Of a stretch of 6,699 nucleotides of DNA, positions 1-6,140 are shown in pieces. The notes beneath the pieces are model-generated. The model was not told the DNA's origin. It did no database searches and was given only the letters and a program-made list of their open reading frames with translations. Origin of the DNA: Propionibacterium sp. (lineage in GTDB: Bacteria; Actinomycetota; Actinomycetes; Actinomycetales; Actinomycetaceae); assembly GCA_030460725.1 (NCBI GenBank), contig JAKECL010000106.1:1-6699 (forward strand). Direction: 5' to 3'. The translations under genes and the position numbers were made by a program. Within the stretch, counting starts at the first letter, position 1; every line of letters begins with the position of its first letter.

Positions 1-42
1 GTGCCCACACCCCTCGATCCGGACGCCGCGAGGCGGCTGGGA
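1..42 (-). other. Short stretch downstream of rpsA
   Basis: These bases follow the rpsA stop on the minus strand. The only structure I see is a small hairpin at 25-37, with arms GCCGC and GCGGC around a three-base loop and no T-tract, so it is at best a weak terminator. In many actinobacteria coaE (dephospho-CoA kinase) follows rpsA on the same strand. GTG triplets near positions 6-10 on the minus strand could begin such a gene, but too little sequence remains to tell. Confidence 0.25.
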
Positions 43-1506
43 TCAGTTGCTCGAGGTCAGCTTCTCGCGCAGGGCAGCCAGGGCCTCATCGGAGGCCAGG
101 GTGCCGGAGTTGTCGACGGGTGCCGAGGAGTAGGAGGCCTGCTCCTCCACGGAGGTGGAGGCTTCCTGGTCCTGCTCCTGGGCGCGTGCGACCTGTGCCT
201 TGTGGGCCTCCCAGCGGGCCTGGGCCTCGGCGTACTGTGCCTCCCACGCTTCGCGCTGGGTCTCGTAGCCCTCGAGCCATTCCTGGGTCTCGGGATCGAA
301 GCCCTCGGGGTACTTGTAGTTGCCGTTCTCGTCGTACTCCGCCGCCATCCCGTACAGGGAGGGATCGAAGTCGTCGGAGTTGGGGTCCACACCCTCATTG
401 GCCTGCTTGAGGGACAGCGAGATGCGGCGACGCTCCAGGTCGATGTCGATGACCTTGACGAAGACCTCGTCACCGACCTTGACGACCTGCTCGGGCAGAT
501 CGACGTGGCGCTGGGCGAGCTCGGAGATGTGGACCAGGCCCTCGATGCCGTCCTCGACACGCACGAAGGCGCCGAAGGGGACGAGCTTGGTGACCTTGCC
601 CGGCACGACCTGCCCGATGGCGTGGGTGCGTGCGAAGGCCTGCCACGGATCCTCCTGGGTCGCCTTGAGCGACAGGGAGACACGCTCGCGGTCCATGTCC
701 ACGTCCAGGACCTCGACCGTGACCTCCTGGCCCACCTCGACGACCTCGGAGGGGTGGTCGATGTGCTTCCAGGACAGCTCGGAGACGTGCACCAGACCGT
801 CGACACCACCGAGGTCCACGAACGCACCGAAGTTGACGATCGAGGAGACGGTGCCCTGACGGACCTGACCCTTCTGCAGGGTGTGCAGGAAGTTCGTGCG
901 CACCTCGGACTGGGTCTGCTCCAACCACGCGCGACGCGAGAGCACGACGTTGTTGCGGTTCTTGTCCAGCTCGATGATCTTGGCCTCGAGCTCACGCCCG
1001 ATGTAGGGCTGGAGGTCGCGGACACGACGCATCTCCACCAGGGAGGCGGGGAGGAAGCCACGCAGACCGATGTCCAGGATCAGGCCGCCCTTGACGACCT
1101 CGATGACGGTGCCGGTGACGACGCCGTCCTCCTCCTTGACCTTCTCGATCTGGCCCCAGGCACGCTCGTACTGGGCGCGCTTCTTGGACAGGAGCAGCCG
1201 GCCTTCCTTGTCCTCCTTCTGGAGGACGAGGGCCTCGATCTTGTCACCCACCTTGACGACGTCCTCGGGCGCGACGTCATGCTTGATGGAGAGCTCACGG
1301 GAGAGGATGACGCCCTCGGTCTTGTAGCCGATGTCGAGGAGGACCTCATCGTGGTCGACCTTGACGACCGTCCCCTCGACGATGTCGCCATCATTGAAGT
1401 ACTTGATCGTCTTGTCGATGGCGGCGAGCAGGTCCTCTTCGGACCCGATGTCGTTCACTGCAACCTGAGGAGTGCTGGTGCTCGGCTGCTCGGTGGTGGT
1501 GGTCAT
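43..1506 (-). CDS. rpsA: 30S ribosomal protein S1
   Basis: S1 binds mRNA on the 30S subunit and helps translation begin, especially on structured or weakly led messages. The 487-residue product has four S1 (OB-fold) repeats at about 39-109, 127-191, 212-281 and 297-367. Repeats 3 and 4 show the classic pattern: NFGAFVDLGGVDGLVHVSEL then RVSLSLK, and PFGAFV, EGLVHISEL then RISLSLK. Repeats 1 and 2 are the more divergent N-terminal type. The tail (368-487) is rich in Trp, Glu, Gln and Ala and probably forms a charged helix; it ends in ALAALREKL. Four repeats and this length fit actinobacterial S1 rather than the six-repeat E. coli form. I chose the ATG at 1506 because GGAGAA lies just upstream (1516-1521), conserved sequence begins soon after, and a promoter lies further upstream. 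An in-frame ATG at 1584 would add 26 residues with no family resemblance. The gene probably has its own transcript. Confidence 0.97.
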   Translation of the reverse strand: MTTTTEQPSTSTPQVAVNDIGSEEDLLAAIDKTIKYFNDGDIVEGTVVKVDHDEVLLDIGYKTEGVILSRELSIKHDVAPEDVVKVGDKIEALVLQKEDKEGRLLLSKKRAQYERAWGQIEKVKEEDGVVTGTVIEVVKGGLILDIGLRGFLPASLVEMRRVRDLQPYIGRELEAKIIELDKNRNNVVLSRRAWLEQTQSEVRTNFLHTLQKGQVRQGTVSSIVNFGAFVDLGGVDGLVHVSELSWKHIDHPSEVVEVGQEVTVEVLDVDMDRERVSLSLKATQEDPWQAFARTHAIGQVVPGKVTKLVPFGAFVRVEDGIEGLVHISELAQRHVDLPEQVVKVGDEVFVKVIDIDLERRRISLSLKQANEGVDPNSDDFDPSLYGMAAEYDENGNYKYPEGFDPETQEWLEGYETQREAWEAQYAEAQARWEAHKAQVARAQEQDQEASTSVEEQASYSSAPVDNSGTLASDEALAALREKLTSSN

Positions 1507-1515
1507 GTAGTTGTG

Positions 1516-1521
1516 TTCTCC
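1516..1521 (-). promoter_or_regulatory. Ribosome binding site of rpsA
   Basis: Read on the minus strand this is GGAGAA, with GGAG ending 11 bases before the ATG at 1506. It is the best Shine-Dalgarno match in the leader and decides the start against the upstream in-frame ATG at 1584. Confidence 0.6.
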
Positions 1522-1608
1522 GAAACGGACGAAATAGTGGGTGGACAGATCCAGTGGGTCGGTCCATCCATCGCCAGTGGGCATGGTGGGACCGCACGCA
1601 CCGCTGAC

Positions 1609-1638
1609 AGCCTAGCGGTCGGGCGCCGCCCTCGTCCA
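1609..1638 (-). promoter_or_regulatory. Probable rpsA promoter
   Basis: On the minus strand TGGACG (1638-1633) is followed after 18 bases by TAGGCT (1614-1609). This fits the actinobacterial housekeeping pattern of TTGACN-like -35 and TANNNT -10. Transcription would start near 1602 and give a leader of about 95 bases before rpsA. The call rests on pattern match and position only. Confidence 0.5.
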
Positions 1639-1654
1639 CCCCGAAGGACGCGCG

Positions 1655-1680
1655 CCGCCGGGTAGACAGCCACCCGGTGG
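1655..1680 (-). terminator. Hairpin between polA and rpsA, possible polA terminator
   Basis: Bases 1655-1663 pair with 1672-1680: a nine-pair stem with one G-T wobble around an eight-base loop. It lies about 50 bases past the polA stop and just before the rpsA promoter. Smaller GC-rich inverted repeats sit beside it near 1683-1697. There is no T-tract, as is common in high-GC actinobacteria, so this is a candidate only and polA transcripts may read through into rpsA. Confidence 0.3.
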
Positions 1681-1727
1681 ACGGCCGCCCAGGCGGACAG
1701 CTCGCCCCCGGTCGCCCACCCCGCAGG

Positions 1728-4637
1728 TCAGTGGGCGGCCTCCATCCAGGAGTGCCCCCGCCCCACCGCCACCGTGAGCTCCACGTCCATGCTGACGGGG
1801 GACCCCATCTCGCGGCGCAACAGCGCCTCGACGGCCTCGTCCTCACCGTCTGCGACCTCGACGATCAACTCGTCGTGGATCTGCAGCAGCAGCCGAGAGG
1901 CCAGGTGCTCCTGACGCAGGGCCGCGTCCACACGCACCATGGCGATCTTGATGATGTCGGCGGCAGAGCCCTGGATGGGGGCGTTCAGTGCCGCACGTTC
2001 CGCCATGTCGCGGCGCTGACGGTTCTCGGAGGTGAGGTCGGGCAGGTAGCGGCGACGGTGGAACATGGTCTGGGTGTACCCGTCGCGGCGCGCCTGGGCC
2101 ACCAGTCGCTCCAGGTAGTCGCGCACGCCTCCGAAGCGCTCGAAGTAGCGCTCCCTGAGCTCCGCAGCCTCGGGAACGGGGATCCCCAGCTGCTGGGAGA
2201 GACCGTAGGAGGACAGGCCGTAGGCCAGCCCGTAGGAGGTGGCCTTGATGCGGGTGCGCTGTTCGGGGGTGACCTGCTCGACGGGGGTGCCGAAGACCAT
2301 GGAGGCCATGGCCCGGTGCAGATCCTCCCCCGTGCGGAAGGCCTCGATGAGTCCCTCGTCCCCGGAGAGGTGGGCCATGATGCGCATCTCGATCTGGGAG
2401 TAGTCGGCGCTCATGAGCTCCTGGTACCCCGGCCCCGCAACGAAGGCGTGACGGATGCGCACCCCGTCGGCGGTGCGCGCGGGGATGTTCTGGAGGTTCG
2501 GGTCCGAGGAGGCCAGACGCCCCGTGGCGGCCACGACCTGGGAGAAGGTCGTGTGGATGCGCTGGTCCACCCCCACCGTTGCGCGCAGGGTCTCCACCAT
2601 CTGCAGGAGCTTGATGCGGTCGCGGTGGGTGAGGAGGTGTTCCAGGAAGGGGTGTCCGGTGCGGGCGTAGAGCTCCTGGAGGGCTTCGGCGTTGGTGGTC
2701 CACCCCGTCTTCGTCTTCTTCGTGCGCGGCATGTCGAGCTGGTCGAAGAGGACCTCCTGGAGCTGCTTGGGGCTGGAGAGGTTCACCTGGCGGCCGATGG
2801 CCTCGTAGGCCTGGGCGGCGGCGCGCTCCACCCCACCCGACAGCTCGTCACGCAGACCGTCCAGGACGGCCGTGTCGACAGCGATCCCGGTGTCCTCCAT
2901 CCGCGCCAGGACCGCCTGGAGGGGCAGTTCCATCTGGCCGAGCAGATCGGTCTCGTCCTGCTGGGACAGACGGGGGACGAGGACGTCACGCAGGTCCAGC
3001 AGGGTGGAGGCCGCGCGGGCGCAGCGCTGCTGGGAGTGGGTCGGGACCTCCTCCTGCTCCCCGGAGACGTCGTCGAGGGCGAAGAGCGCGTCGTCGCTGC
3101 TCTCCTGGGTCTCCTCACGTCCCAGGTAGCGCAGGGCGAGGGCAGGCAGATCGTAGCCGCGCTGCTCGGGTCGCAGCAGGTAGGCGGCCAGCTCCACGTC
3201 GAAGGCGGGGCTGTGCATGTCCCATCCCCGACCGCGCAGGGCATGCCAGGTGCCCTTGCCGTCGTGGACGACCAGACCAGTGGCACGGGAGAGCAGGTCC
3301 CCCAGCGCCGCGTCCTGCTCAGGAGTCACCGCATCGGCCTCGATGACCAGGACGCGGCCGGGCAGTGCCAACGCCACGCGCTCGGTGTCACCGCGGGCGG
3401 GCAGACGGGATCCCTCGACCCACAGACCCAGCAGAGGCCCCTCGATGTCGCTGCCGCCGTCGGACTCCTCTGCCGGGTTCCGGGTGGCCGGATCCTGGGC
3501 GGTGGTCCCGGAGAGCCAGGCAGTGATGTCCGTGTCCGGCGTGGCAATGACGATCTCAGGGGCGCTCCCCTCCTCGTCGGTGGTCCGTGCGGAGGAGGGG
3601 TCCTGTGACCCCGGGGACTCCGGCGCACTGGCGCCTGCGTCCCTGCCCGAGTCGGTGGCCCCCACATCCGACCCGGCACCGGGAGTGACGCCCGCCCCTC
3701 CCGGCGCACCCGGGTCCGCGGTCTGGTCATCAGCCCCCACTGCGCCTGCGCCGGGCAGGCCGATCCCGGCCACGGCCAGGACACGTGTGCGCAGGCCGGT
3801 GAACTCCAGGGTGTCGAAGAGATCCTCCACGGCCCCCCGGTCCGTGGGACCGCGACGCAGCTGCGCCGGTGCGACACCCAGGTCGAGGTCGGTGAGGAGG
3901 TGGTTGAGATGCCGGTTGCGGCGCACGTCGTCCAGGTGCTCGCGCAGGGCCTCGCCGCGTTTTCCACCGACCTTGTCGGCCTGGGCCAGCAGGTTGTCCA
4001 GACCGTCGAACTTCGTGATCCACTGCGCCGCGGTCTTGGGGCCCACACCCGGCACACCGGGCAGGTTGTCGGAGGTCTCCCCCACCAGGGCCGCCAACTC
4101 GGGATAGCGCTGCGGGGGCAGCCCGTACTTGGCCTCGATGGCCTCGGGGGTCATCTCACGCAGGTCGCCCGGTCCCTGGCCGGGGTAGAGCACGGTGACA
4201 CGGTCGTTGACGAGTTGGAAGGAGTCGCGGTCCCCCGAGGCCACCAGCACCCGCCATCCCTGTGCCGATGCCTCGGTGGACAGCGTGGCCAGGATGTCGT
4301 CCGCCTCGTACCCCTCCTTGGTGAGGGAGCGGATGCCCATGGCCTCCAGCACGTCGCGGATCAGCTCGACCTGGCCGACGAACTCCGGTGGGGTCTCTGC
4401 ACGGGTGCCCTTGTACTCGGGGTACTCCTCCGTGCGGAAGGAGTGACGCGAGAGGTCGAAGGCGACGGCCACATGCGTCGGCTTCTCGGTCTCCAGGAGG
4501 CGCACCAACATGGAGACGAAGCCGTAGACGGCGTTCGTGCACTGTCCGGTGGAGGTGCGGAAGGTGTCCGAGGGCAGGGCGTAGAAGGCGCGGAAGGCCA
4601 CCGAGTGGCCGTCGATGATCAGCAGCGTGTCCGTCAC
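1728..4637 (-). CDS. polA: DNA polymerase I
   Basis: Pol I fills gaps and removes RNA primers in replication and excision repair. The 969-residue product begins with a 5'-3' flap nuclease domain (about 1-290) with D9, D61, YEADD at 110-114, GDRD at 135-138 and the helix-hairpin-helix SDNLPGVPGVGPKTA near 189-203. A low-complexity Gly/Ala/Pro/Asp stretch follows (about 291-360). The 3'-5' exonuclease-like domain (about 360-555) lacks the DxE motif and the last catalytic Asp, so proofreading is probably absent, as in other actinobacterial Pol I. The polymerase domain (about 565-969) has motif A DYSQIE at 745-750, motif B with R794, K798, Y802 and Y806-G807, and motif C HDE at 921-923. Length exceeds the 928 residues of E. 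coli mainly because of the linker and acidic inserts. The GTG at 4637 fits the family's usual N-terminus (TDTLLIIDGHS); a GTG at 4646 or the ATG at 4658 are alternatives, the latter overlapping the thioesterase start. Confidence 0.97.
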   Translation of the reverse strand: MTDTLLIIDGHSVAFRAFYALPSDTFRTSTGQCTNAVYGFVSMLVRLLETEKPTHVAVAFDLSRHSFRTEEYPEYKGTRAETPPEFVGQVELIRDVLEAMGIRSLTKEGYEADDILATLSTEASAQGWRVLVASGDRDSFQLVNDRVTVLYPGQGPGDLREMTPEAIEAKYGLPPQRYPELAALVGETSDNLPGVPGVGPKTAAQWITKFDGLDNLLAQADKVGGKRGEALREHLDDVRRNRHLNHLLTDLDLGVAPAQLRRGPTDRGAVEDLFDTLEFTGLRTRVLAVAGIGLPGAGAVGADDQTADPGAPGGAGVTPGAGSDVGATDSGRDAGASAPESPGSQDPSSARTTDEEGSAPEIVIATPDTDITAWLSGTTAQDPATRNPAEESDGGSDIEGPLLGLWVEGSRLPARGDTERVALALPGRVLVIEADAVTPEQDAALGDLLSRATGLVVHDGKGTWHALRGRGWDMHSPAFDVELAAYLLRPEQRGYDLPALALRYLGREETQESSDDALFALDDVSGEQEEVPTHSQQRCARAASTLLDLRDVLVPRLSQQDETDLLGQMELPLQAVLARMEDTGIAVDTAVLDGLRDELSGGVERAAAQAYEAIGRQVNLSSPKQLQEVLFDQLDMPRTKKTKTGWTTNAEALQELYARTGHPFLEHLLTHRDRIKLLQMVETLRATVGVDQRIHTTFSQVVAATGRLASSDPNLQNIPARTADGVRIRHAFVAGPGYQELMSADYSQIEMRIMAHLSGDEGLIEAFRTGEDLHRAMASMVFGTPVEQVTPEQRTRIKATSYGLAYGLSSYGLSQQLGIPVPEAAELRERYFERFGGVRDYLERLVAQARRDGYTQTMFHRRRYLPDLTSENRQRRDMAERAALNAPIQGSAADIIKIAMVRVDAALRQEHLASRLLLQIHDELIVEVADGEDEAVEALLRREMGSPVSMDVELTVAVGRGHSWMEAAH

Positions 4638-4644
4638 ACGTGAC

Positions 4645-4650
4645 ACCCTA
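4645..4650 (-). promoter_or_regulatory. Possible -10 element for polA (leaderless start)
   Basis: On the minus strand TAGGGT (4650-4645) matches TANNNT and is exactly seven bases from the GTG at 4637, the spacing expected if the transcript begins at the start codon. No clear -35 is seen 17-18 bases further upstream. The same DNA read on the plus strand gives CACCCT (4644-4649), seven bases from the thioesterase ATG, one mismatch from TANNNT. The 19 bases between the two starts leave no room for ordinary leaders. Confidence 0.35.
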
Positions 4651-4656
4651 GGGCCC

Positions 4657-5145
4657 ATGAGCGACATCGACGACACGGAAGTGCCCACGCCCCCCTCTTT
4701 CGTGGGTCTGCACTGGCCGGGCACCCTCATCGAACGCATGGGGATGGAGGTGATCGAGCACACGGCGCAGCGCACCGTCCTCACCATGCCGGTGGAGGGC
4801 AACAGGCAGTCCGTCGGACTGCTGCACGGGGGTGGTTCCGCTGCCCTGGCCGAGACCGCGGCCTCCCTGGCCGCCCAGGCCCAGGCATGGAGCGTCGGTG
4901 CCAGGAGCGCGGTGGGGGTCGAACTGTCGATCTCCCACCTGCGCTCCACGCGCAGCGGGCAGGTCACCGCCGTGGCCACTGCCCTCCACCTCGGGCGCAC
5001 CTCCACCGTCCATCTCGTCGACATCCGCGACGAGGGCGGGACGCTGATCTCCTCGGCACGGGTCACCAACAGGATCCTCGGTGGGCCGGGGTGGGGGCAG
5101 AGGGGCGCGGGCGCCCCTCCTGTGGACTCCCCCACCACCGTCTGA
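4657..5145 (+). CDS. Hotdog-fold acyl-CoA thioesterase, PaaI/EntH/MenI-like
   Basis: The 162-residue product belongs to the 4HBT hotdog family, which hydrolyses acyl or aryl thioesters of CoA or carrier proteins in the cytosol. The key segment is GLLHGGGSAALAETAASLAA at 54-73, with H57, the GGG turn and E66 in the place of the catalytic Glu on the central hotdog helix. The strands GVELSISHLR (87-96) and LHLGRTSTVHLVDIRDEGG (110-128), then ARVTNRIL (134-141), are typical of the EntH/YdiI branch. Residues 142-162 form a Gly/Pro-rich tail beyond the usual fold. The substrate is not known: a menaquinone-route aryl-CoA (MenI-like) or a general salvage role would both fit. ATG 4657 is chosen because residues before it show no conservation. 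No good Shine-Dalgarno precedes it. It is divergent from polA and convergent with pdtaR. Confidence 0.88.
   Translation: MSDIDDTEVPTPPSFVGLHWPGTLIERMGMEVIEHTAQRTVLTMPVEGNRQSVGLLHGGGSAALAETAASLAAQAQAWSVGARSAVGVELSISHLRSTRSGQVTAVATALHLGRTSTVHLVDIRDEGGTLISSARVTNRILGGPGWGQRGAGAPPVDSPTTV
5100..5119 (+). terminator. Perfect hairpin inside the 3' end of the thioesterase gene
   Basis: GAGGGGCGC (5100-5108) and GCGCCCCTC (5111-5119) are perfect complements; in RNA about eight pairs with a four-base loop would form. It ends 26 bases before the stop codon and encodes part of the non-conserved Gly/Pro-rich tail. No T-tract follows. It may serve as a terminator or 3'-end stabiliser, or be chance in GC-rich DNA. 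Confidence 0.3.
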
Positions 5146-5171
5146 GGTGGAAGGACGTGCTGGTGCATGCG

Positions 5172-5311
5172 AGGGGGGCCCCCCCCCCCCCCCCCGGGGG
5201 GGGGGCCCCCCCCCCGCCCCCCCCCCCCCCCCCCCCCGCCCCCCCCCCCCCCCCCCCCCGCCCCACAACCCCCCCCCGGGGGCCCCCCCGGGGGGGGGGG
5301 GGGGGGGCCCC
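5172..5311. other. G/C homopolymer block, likely sequence artefact
   Basis: About 140 bases consist of alternating runs of C and G, including two C runs of 21 (5217-5237 and 5239-5259) and a G run of 18 (5290-5307). Apart from the edge bases, only three A residues (5265, 5267, 5268) break the G/C content. Nothing like it occurs in the flanking genes. It sits between two convergent genes, where strong hairpins are expected and polymerases or assemblers fail. All open frames through it give Gly/Pro-only protein and should be ignored. GCGAGGGGG (5169-5177) and CCCCCTCGC (5308-5316) at its edges are inverted copies. Confidence 0.75.
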
Positions 5312-5314
5312 CTC

Positions 5315-5350
5315 GCGTCGTCACAGGCCCTGCCGGGCCTGCGGCGACGC
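5315..5350 (-). terminator. Compound hairpin, probable pdtaR terminator
   Basis: An outer stem GCGTCG (5315-5320) with CGACGC (5345-5350) encloses a perfect inner stem CAGGCCC (5324-5330) with GGGCCTG (5335-5341), loop TGCC, separated by a symmetric three-base internal loop. It begins 14 bases past the pdtaR stop on the minus strand. There is no T-tract. Structure and position fit a high-GC terminator, which may also stop thioesterase transcripts from the other side. Confidence 0.55.
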
Positions 5351-5364
5351 AACTCGTCCCGGTC

Positions 5365-5955
5365 TCAGTCCTCGACCTGGTCGATGACGGCGTCGGCGAC
5401 CTCGCGCATGGACAACCTGCGGTCCATGGAGGTCTTCTGGATCCAGCGGAACGCCTCGGGCTCCGACATCCCCATGTTCTTCATGAGCAGGCCCTTGGCC
5501 CGGTCCACGCGCTTGCGCGTCTCGAAACGGTCGGAGAGGTCGGCGATCTCCTCCTCCAGGGACTCGATCTCCTGGTGGCGTGAGAGTGCGATCTCCACGG
5601 CCGGGATCAGGTCGGCAGGGCTGAAGGGCTTGACGACGTAGGCCATGGCGCCCGCGTCCCGTGCACGCTCGACCAGCTCGGTCTGACTGAAGGCCGTGAG
5701 CATGACCACTGCACAGGAGAGCTCCTTGAGGATCTTCTCCGCCGCCGTGATGCCGTCCATCTTCGGCATCTTGACGTCCATGACACACAGGTCGGGCTCC
5801 AGTTCGAGGGCCAGCTTCACAGCTTCCTCACCGTCTCCCGCCTCACCGACCACCTCGAATCCGGCGCCGGTCAGCGTCTCGACGATGTCGAGGCGGATGA
5901 GTGTCTCGTCCTCGGCCACGAGAACGCGGCGGGGTGCAGTCTGATCAGCAGTCAT
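5365..5955 (-). CDS. pdtaR: ANTAR-domain response regulator, PdtaR type
   Basis: The 196-residue protein is a two-component receiver joined to an RNA-binding ANTAR domain; family members act by transcription antitermination rather than by binding DNA. The receiver (about 10-122) has E15-D16, the phosphate-accepting D60 in VMDVKMPKMDG, T87 and K109 in VVKPF, a complete set of receiver residues. A helical linker (about 127-145) leads to the ANTAR domain (about 135-193), with the RVDRAKGLLM core at 149-158 and a final helix REVADAVI. Length and arrangement match mycobacterial Rv1626 (PdtaR), which also lies near polA and rpsA. Its usual partner is the histidine kinase PdtaS, not present here, so the kinase is probably encoded elsewhere. 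ATG 5955 is supported by GAGGA at 5962-5966, six bases upstream, and by the immediate start of the receiver fold. The gene is divergent from the tRNA gene. Confidence 0.94.
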   Translation of the reverse strand: MTADQTAPRRVLVAEDETLIRLDIVETLTGAGFEVVGEAGDGEEAVKLALELEPDLCVMDVKMPKMDGITAAEKILKELSCAVVMLTAFSQTELVERARDAGAMAYVVKPFSPADLIPAVEIALSRHQEIESLEEEIADLSDRFETRKRVDRAKGLLMKNMGMSEPEAFRWIQKTSMDRRLSMREVADAVIDQVED

Positions 5956-5961
5956 GTTCGG

Positions 5962-5966
5962 TCCTC
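5962..5966 (-). promoter_or_regulatory. Ribosome binding site of pdtaR
   Basis: On the minus strand this reads GAGGA, six bases before the ATG at 5955. It is a strong match at good spacing and fixes the start. Confidence 0.7.
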
Positions 5967-5969
5967 AGG

Positions 5970-5999
5970 TTGTTCACGGAGCGATCGCTATCCTATCCT
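5970..5999 (+). promoter_or_regulatory. Probable promoter of the tRNA gene
   Basis: TTGTTC (5970-5975), an 18-base spacer and TATCCT (5994-5999) fit -35 and TANNNT -10 elements. Transcription would start near 6006, giving a short leader of about 14 bases before the mature tRNA at 6021, as is usual for tRNA genes. The spacer contains the perfect palindrome AGCGATCGCT (5980-5989). The same region must also carry the pdtaR promoter on the other strand, for which TAGGAT (5995-5990) is a possible -10 with no clear -35. Confidence 0.5.
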
Positions 6000-6020
6000 T
6001 GCAGGGCACACTCGCGTGCA

Positions 6021-6094
6021 GCCCCGATAGCCCAACTGGCAGAGGCGGTCGGCTCAAACCCGGCTTGTTGTGGGTTCGAATCCCACTCGGGGTA
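6021..6094 (+). tRNA. tRNA-Leu, anticodon CAA, with short variable loop
   Basis: A complete cloverleaf can be drawn. The acceptor stem is 6021-6027 with 6087-6093: seven pairs, the first a G-T wobble, and discriminator A at 6094. The D-arm has a three-pair stem GCC (6030-6032) with GGC (6044-6046) and an 11-base loop, the form seen in leucine and serine tRNAs, with A at position 14. The anticodon stem is 6048-6052 with 6060-6064, loop CTCAAAC, anticodon CAA at 6055-6057, which reads UUG (Leu). The T-arm is GTGGG, loop TTCGAAT, CCCAC (6070-6086). The variable loop is only TTGTT (6065-6069), whereas normal bacterial leucine tRNAs have a long arm here. CCA is not encoded. That the gene is a tRNA is clear; its aminoacylation as leucine is inferred from anticodon, A73 and the D-arm. 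Confidence 0.85.
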
Positions 6095-6102
6095 CCGCCA
6101 CG

Positions 6103-6137
6103 GTGCCGCCCCACCCCCACGGGGGTCCGGGCGGCAT
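6103..6137. terminator. Two-tier hairpin, probable bidirectional terminator
   Basis: TGCCGCCC (6104-6111) pairs perfectly with GGGCGGCA (6129-6136), extended by a G-T pair at 6103/6137. Inside it ACCCC (6113-6117) pairs with GGGGT (6122-6126). It begins nine bases after the tRNA on the plus strand and lies just past the stop of the small gene on the minus strand, so it can serve both convergent units. No T-tract is present on either side. Confidence 0.6.
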
Positions 6138-6140
6138 CCC

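Noticed and set aside
1507..1584. Upstream ATG adding 26 residues to S1
   Set aside because: No ribosome site before it and no family conservation; the ATG at 1506 has GGAGAA upstream.
1..1665. Plus-strand open frame of 554 codons opposite rpsA
   Set aside because: It is the mirror of rpsA caused by high GC at third positions; the protein is Leu/Asp/Gly-rich with no fold or homology, while the minus strand gives a clear S1.
1677..3608. Plus-strand open frame of 643 codons opposite polA
   Set aside because: Shadow of polA; no recognisable domain, and all three polymerase motifs are on the minus strand.
5172..5311. G-quadruplex or recombination hotspot made of G runs
   Set aside because: Would be striking if real, but run lengths and absence of other bases point to sequencing or assembly failure.
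4638..5324. Long N-terminal extension of the polA frame back to 5324
   Set aside because: It would run antisense through the whole thioesterase gene and the G/C homopolymer block, giving Gly/Pro repeats. Family members begin at the TDTLLIIDGHS region.
5167..5583. Open frames through the homopolymer block encoding Gly/Pro-rich proteins
   Set aside because: Products of artefact sequence; composition is only Pro, Gly, Arg and Ala over the block.
6021..6137. Phage or island attachment site at the tRNA 3' end
   Set aside because: No second copy of the tRNA 3' end and no integrase in the window.
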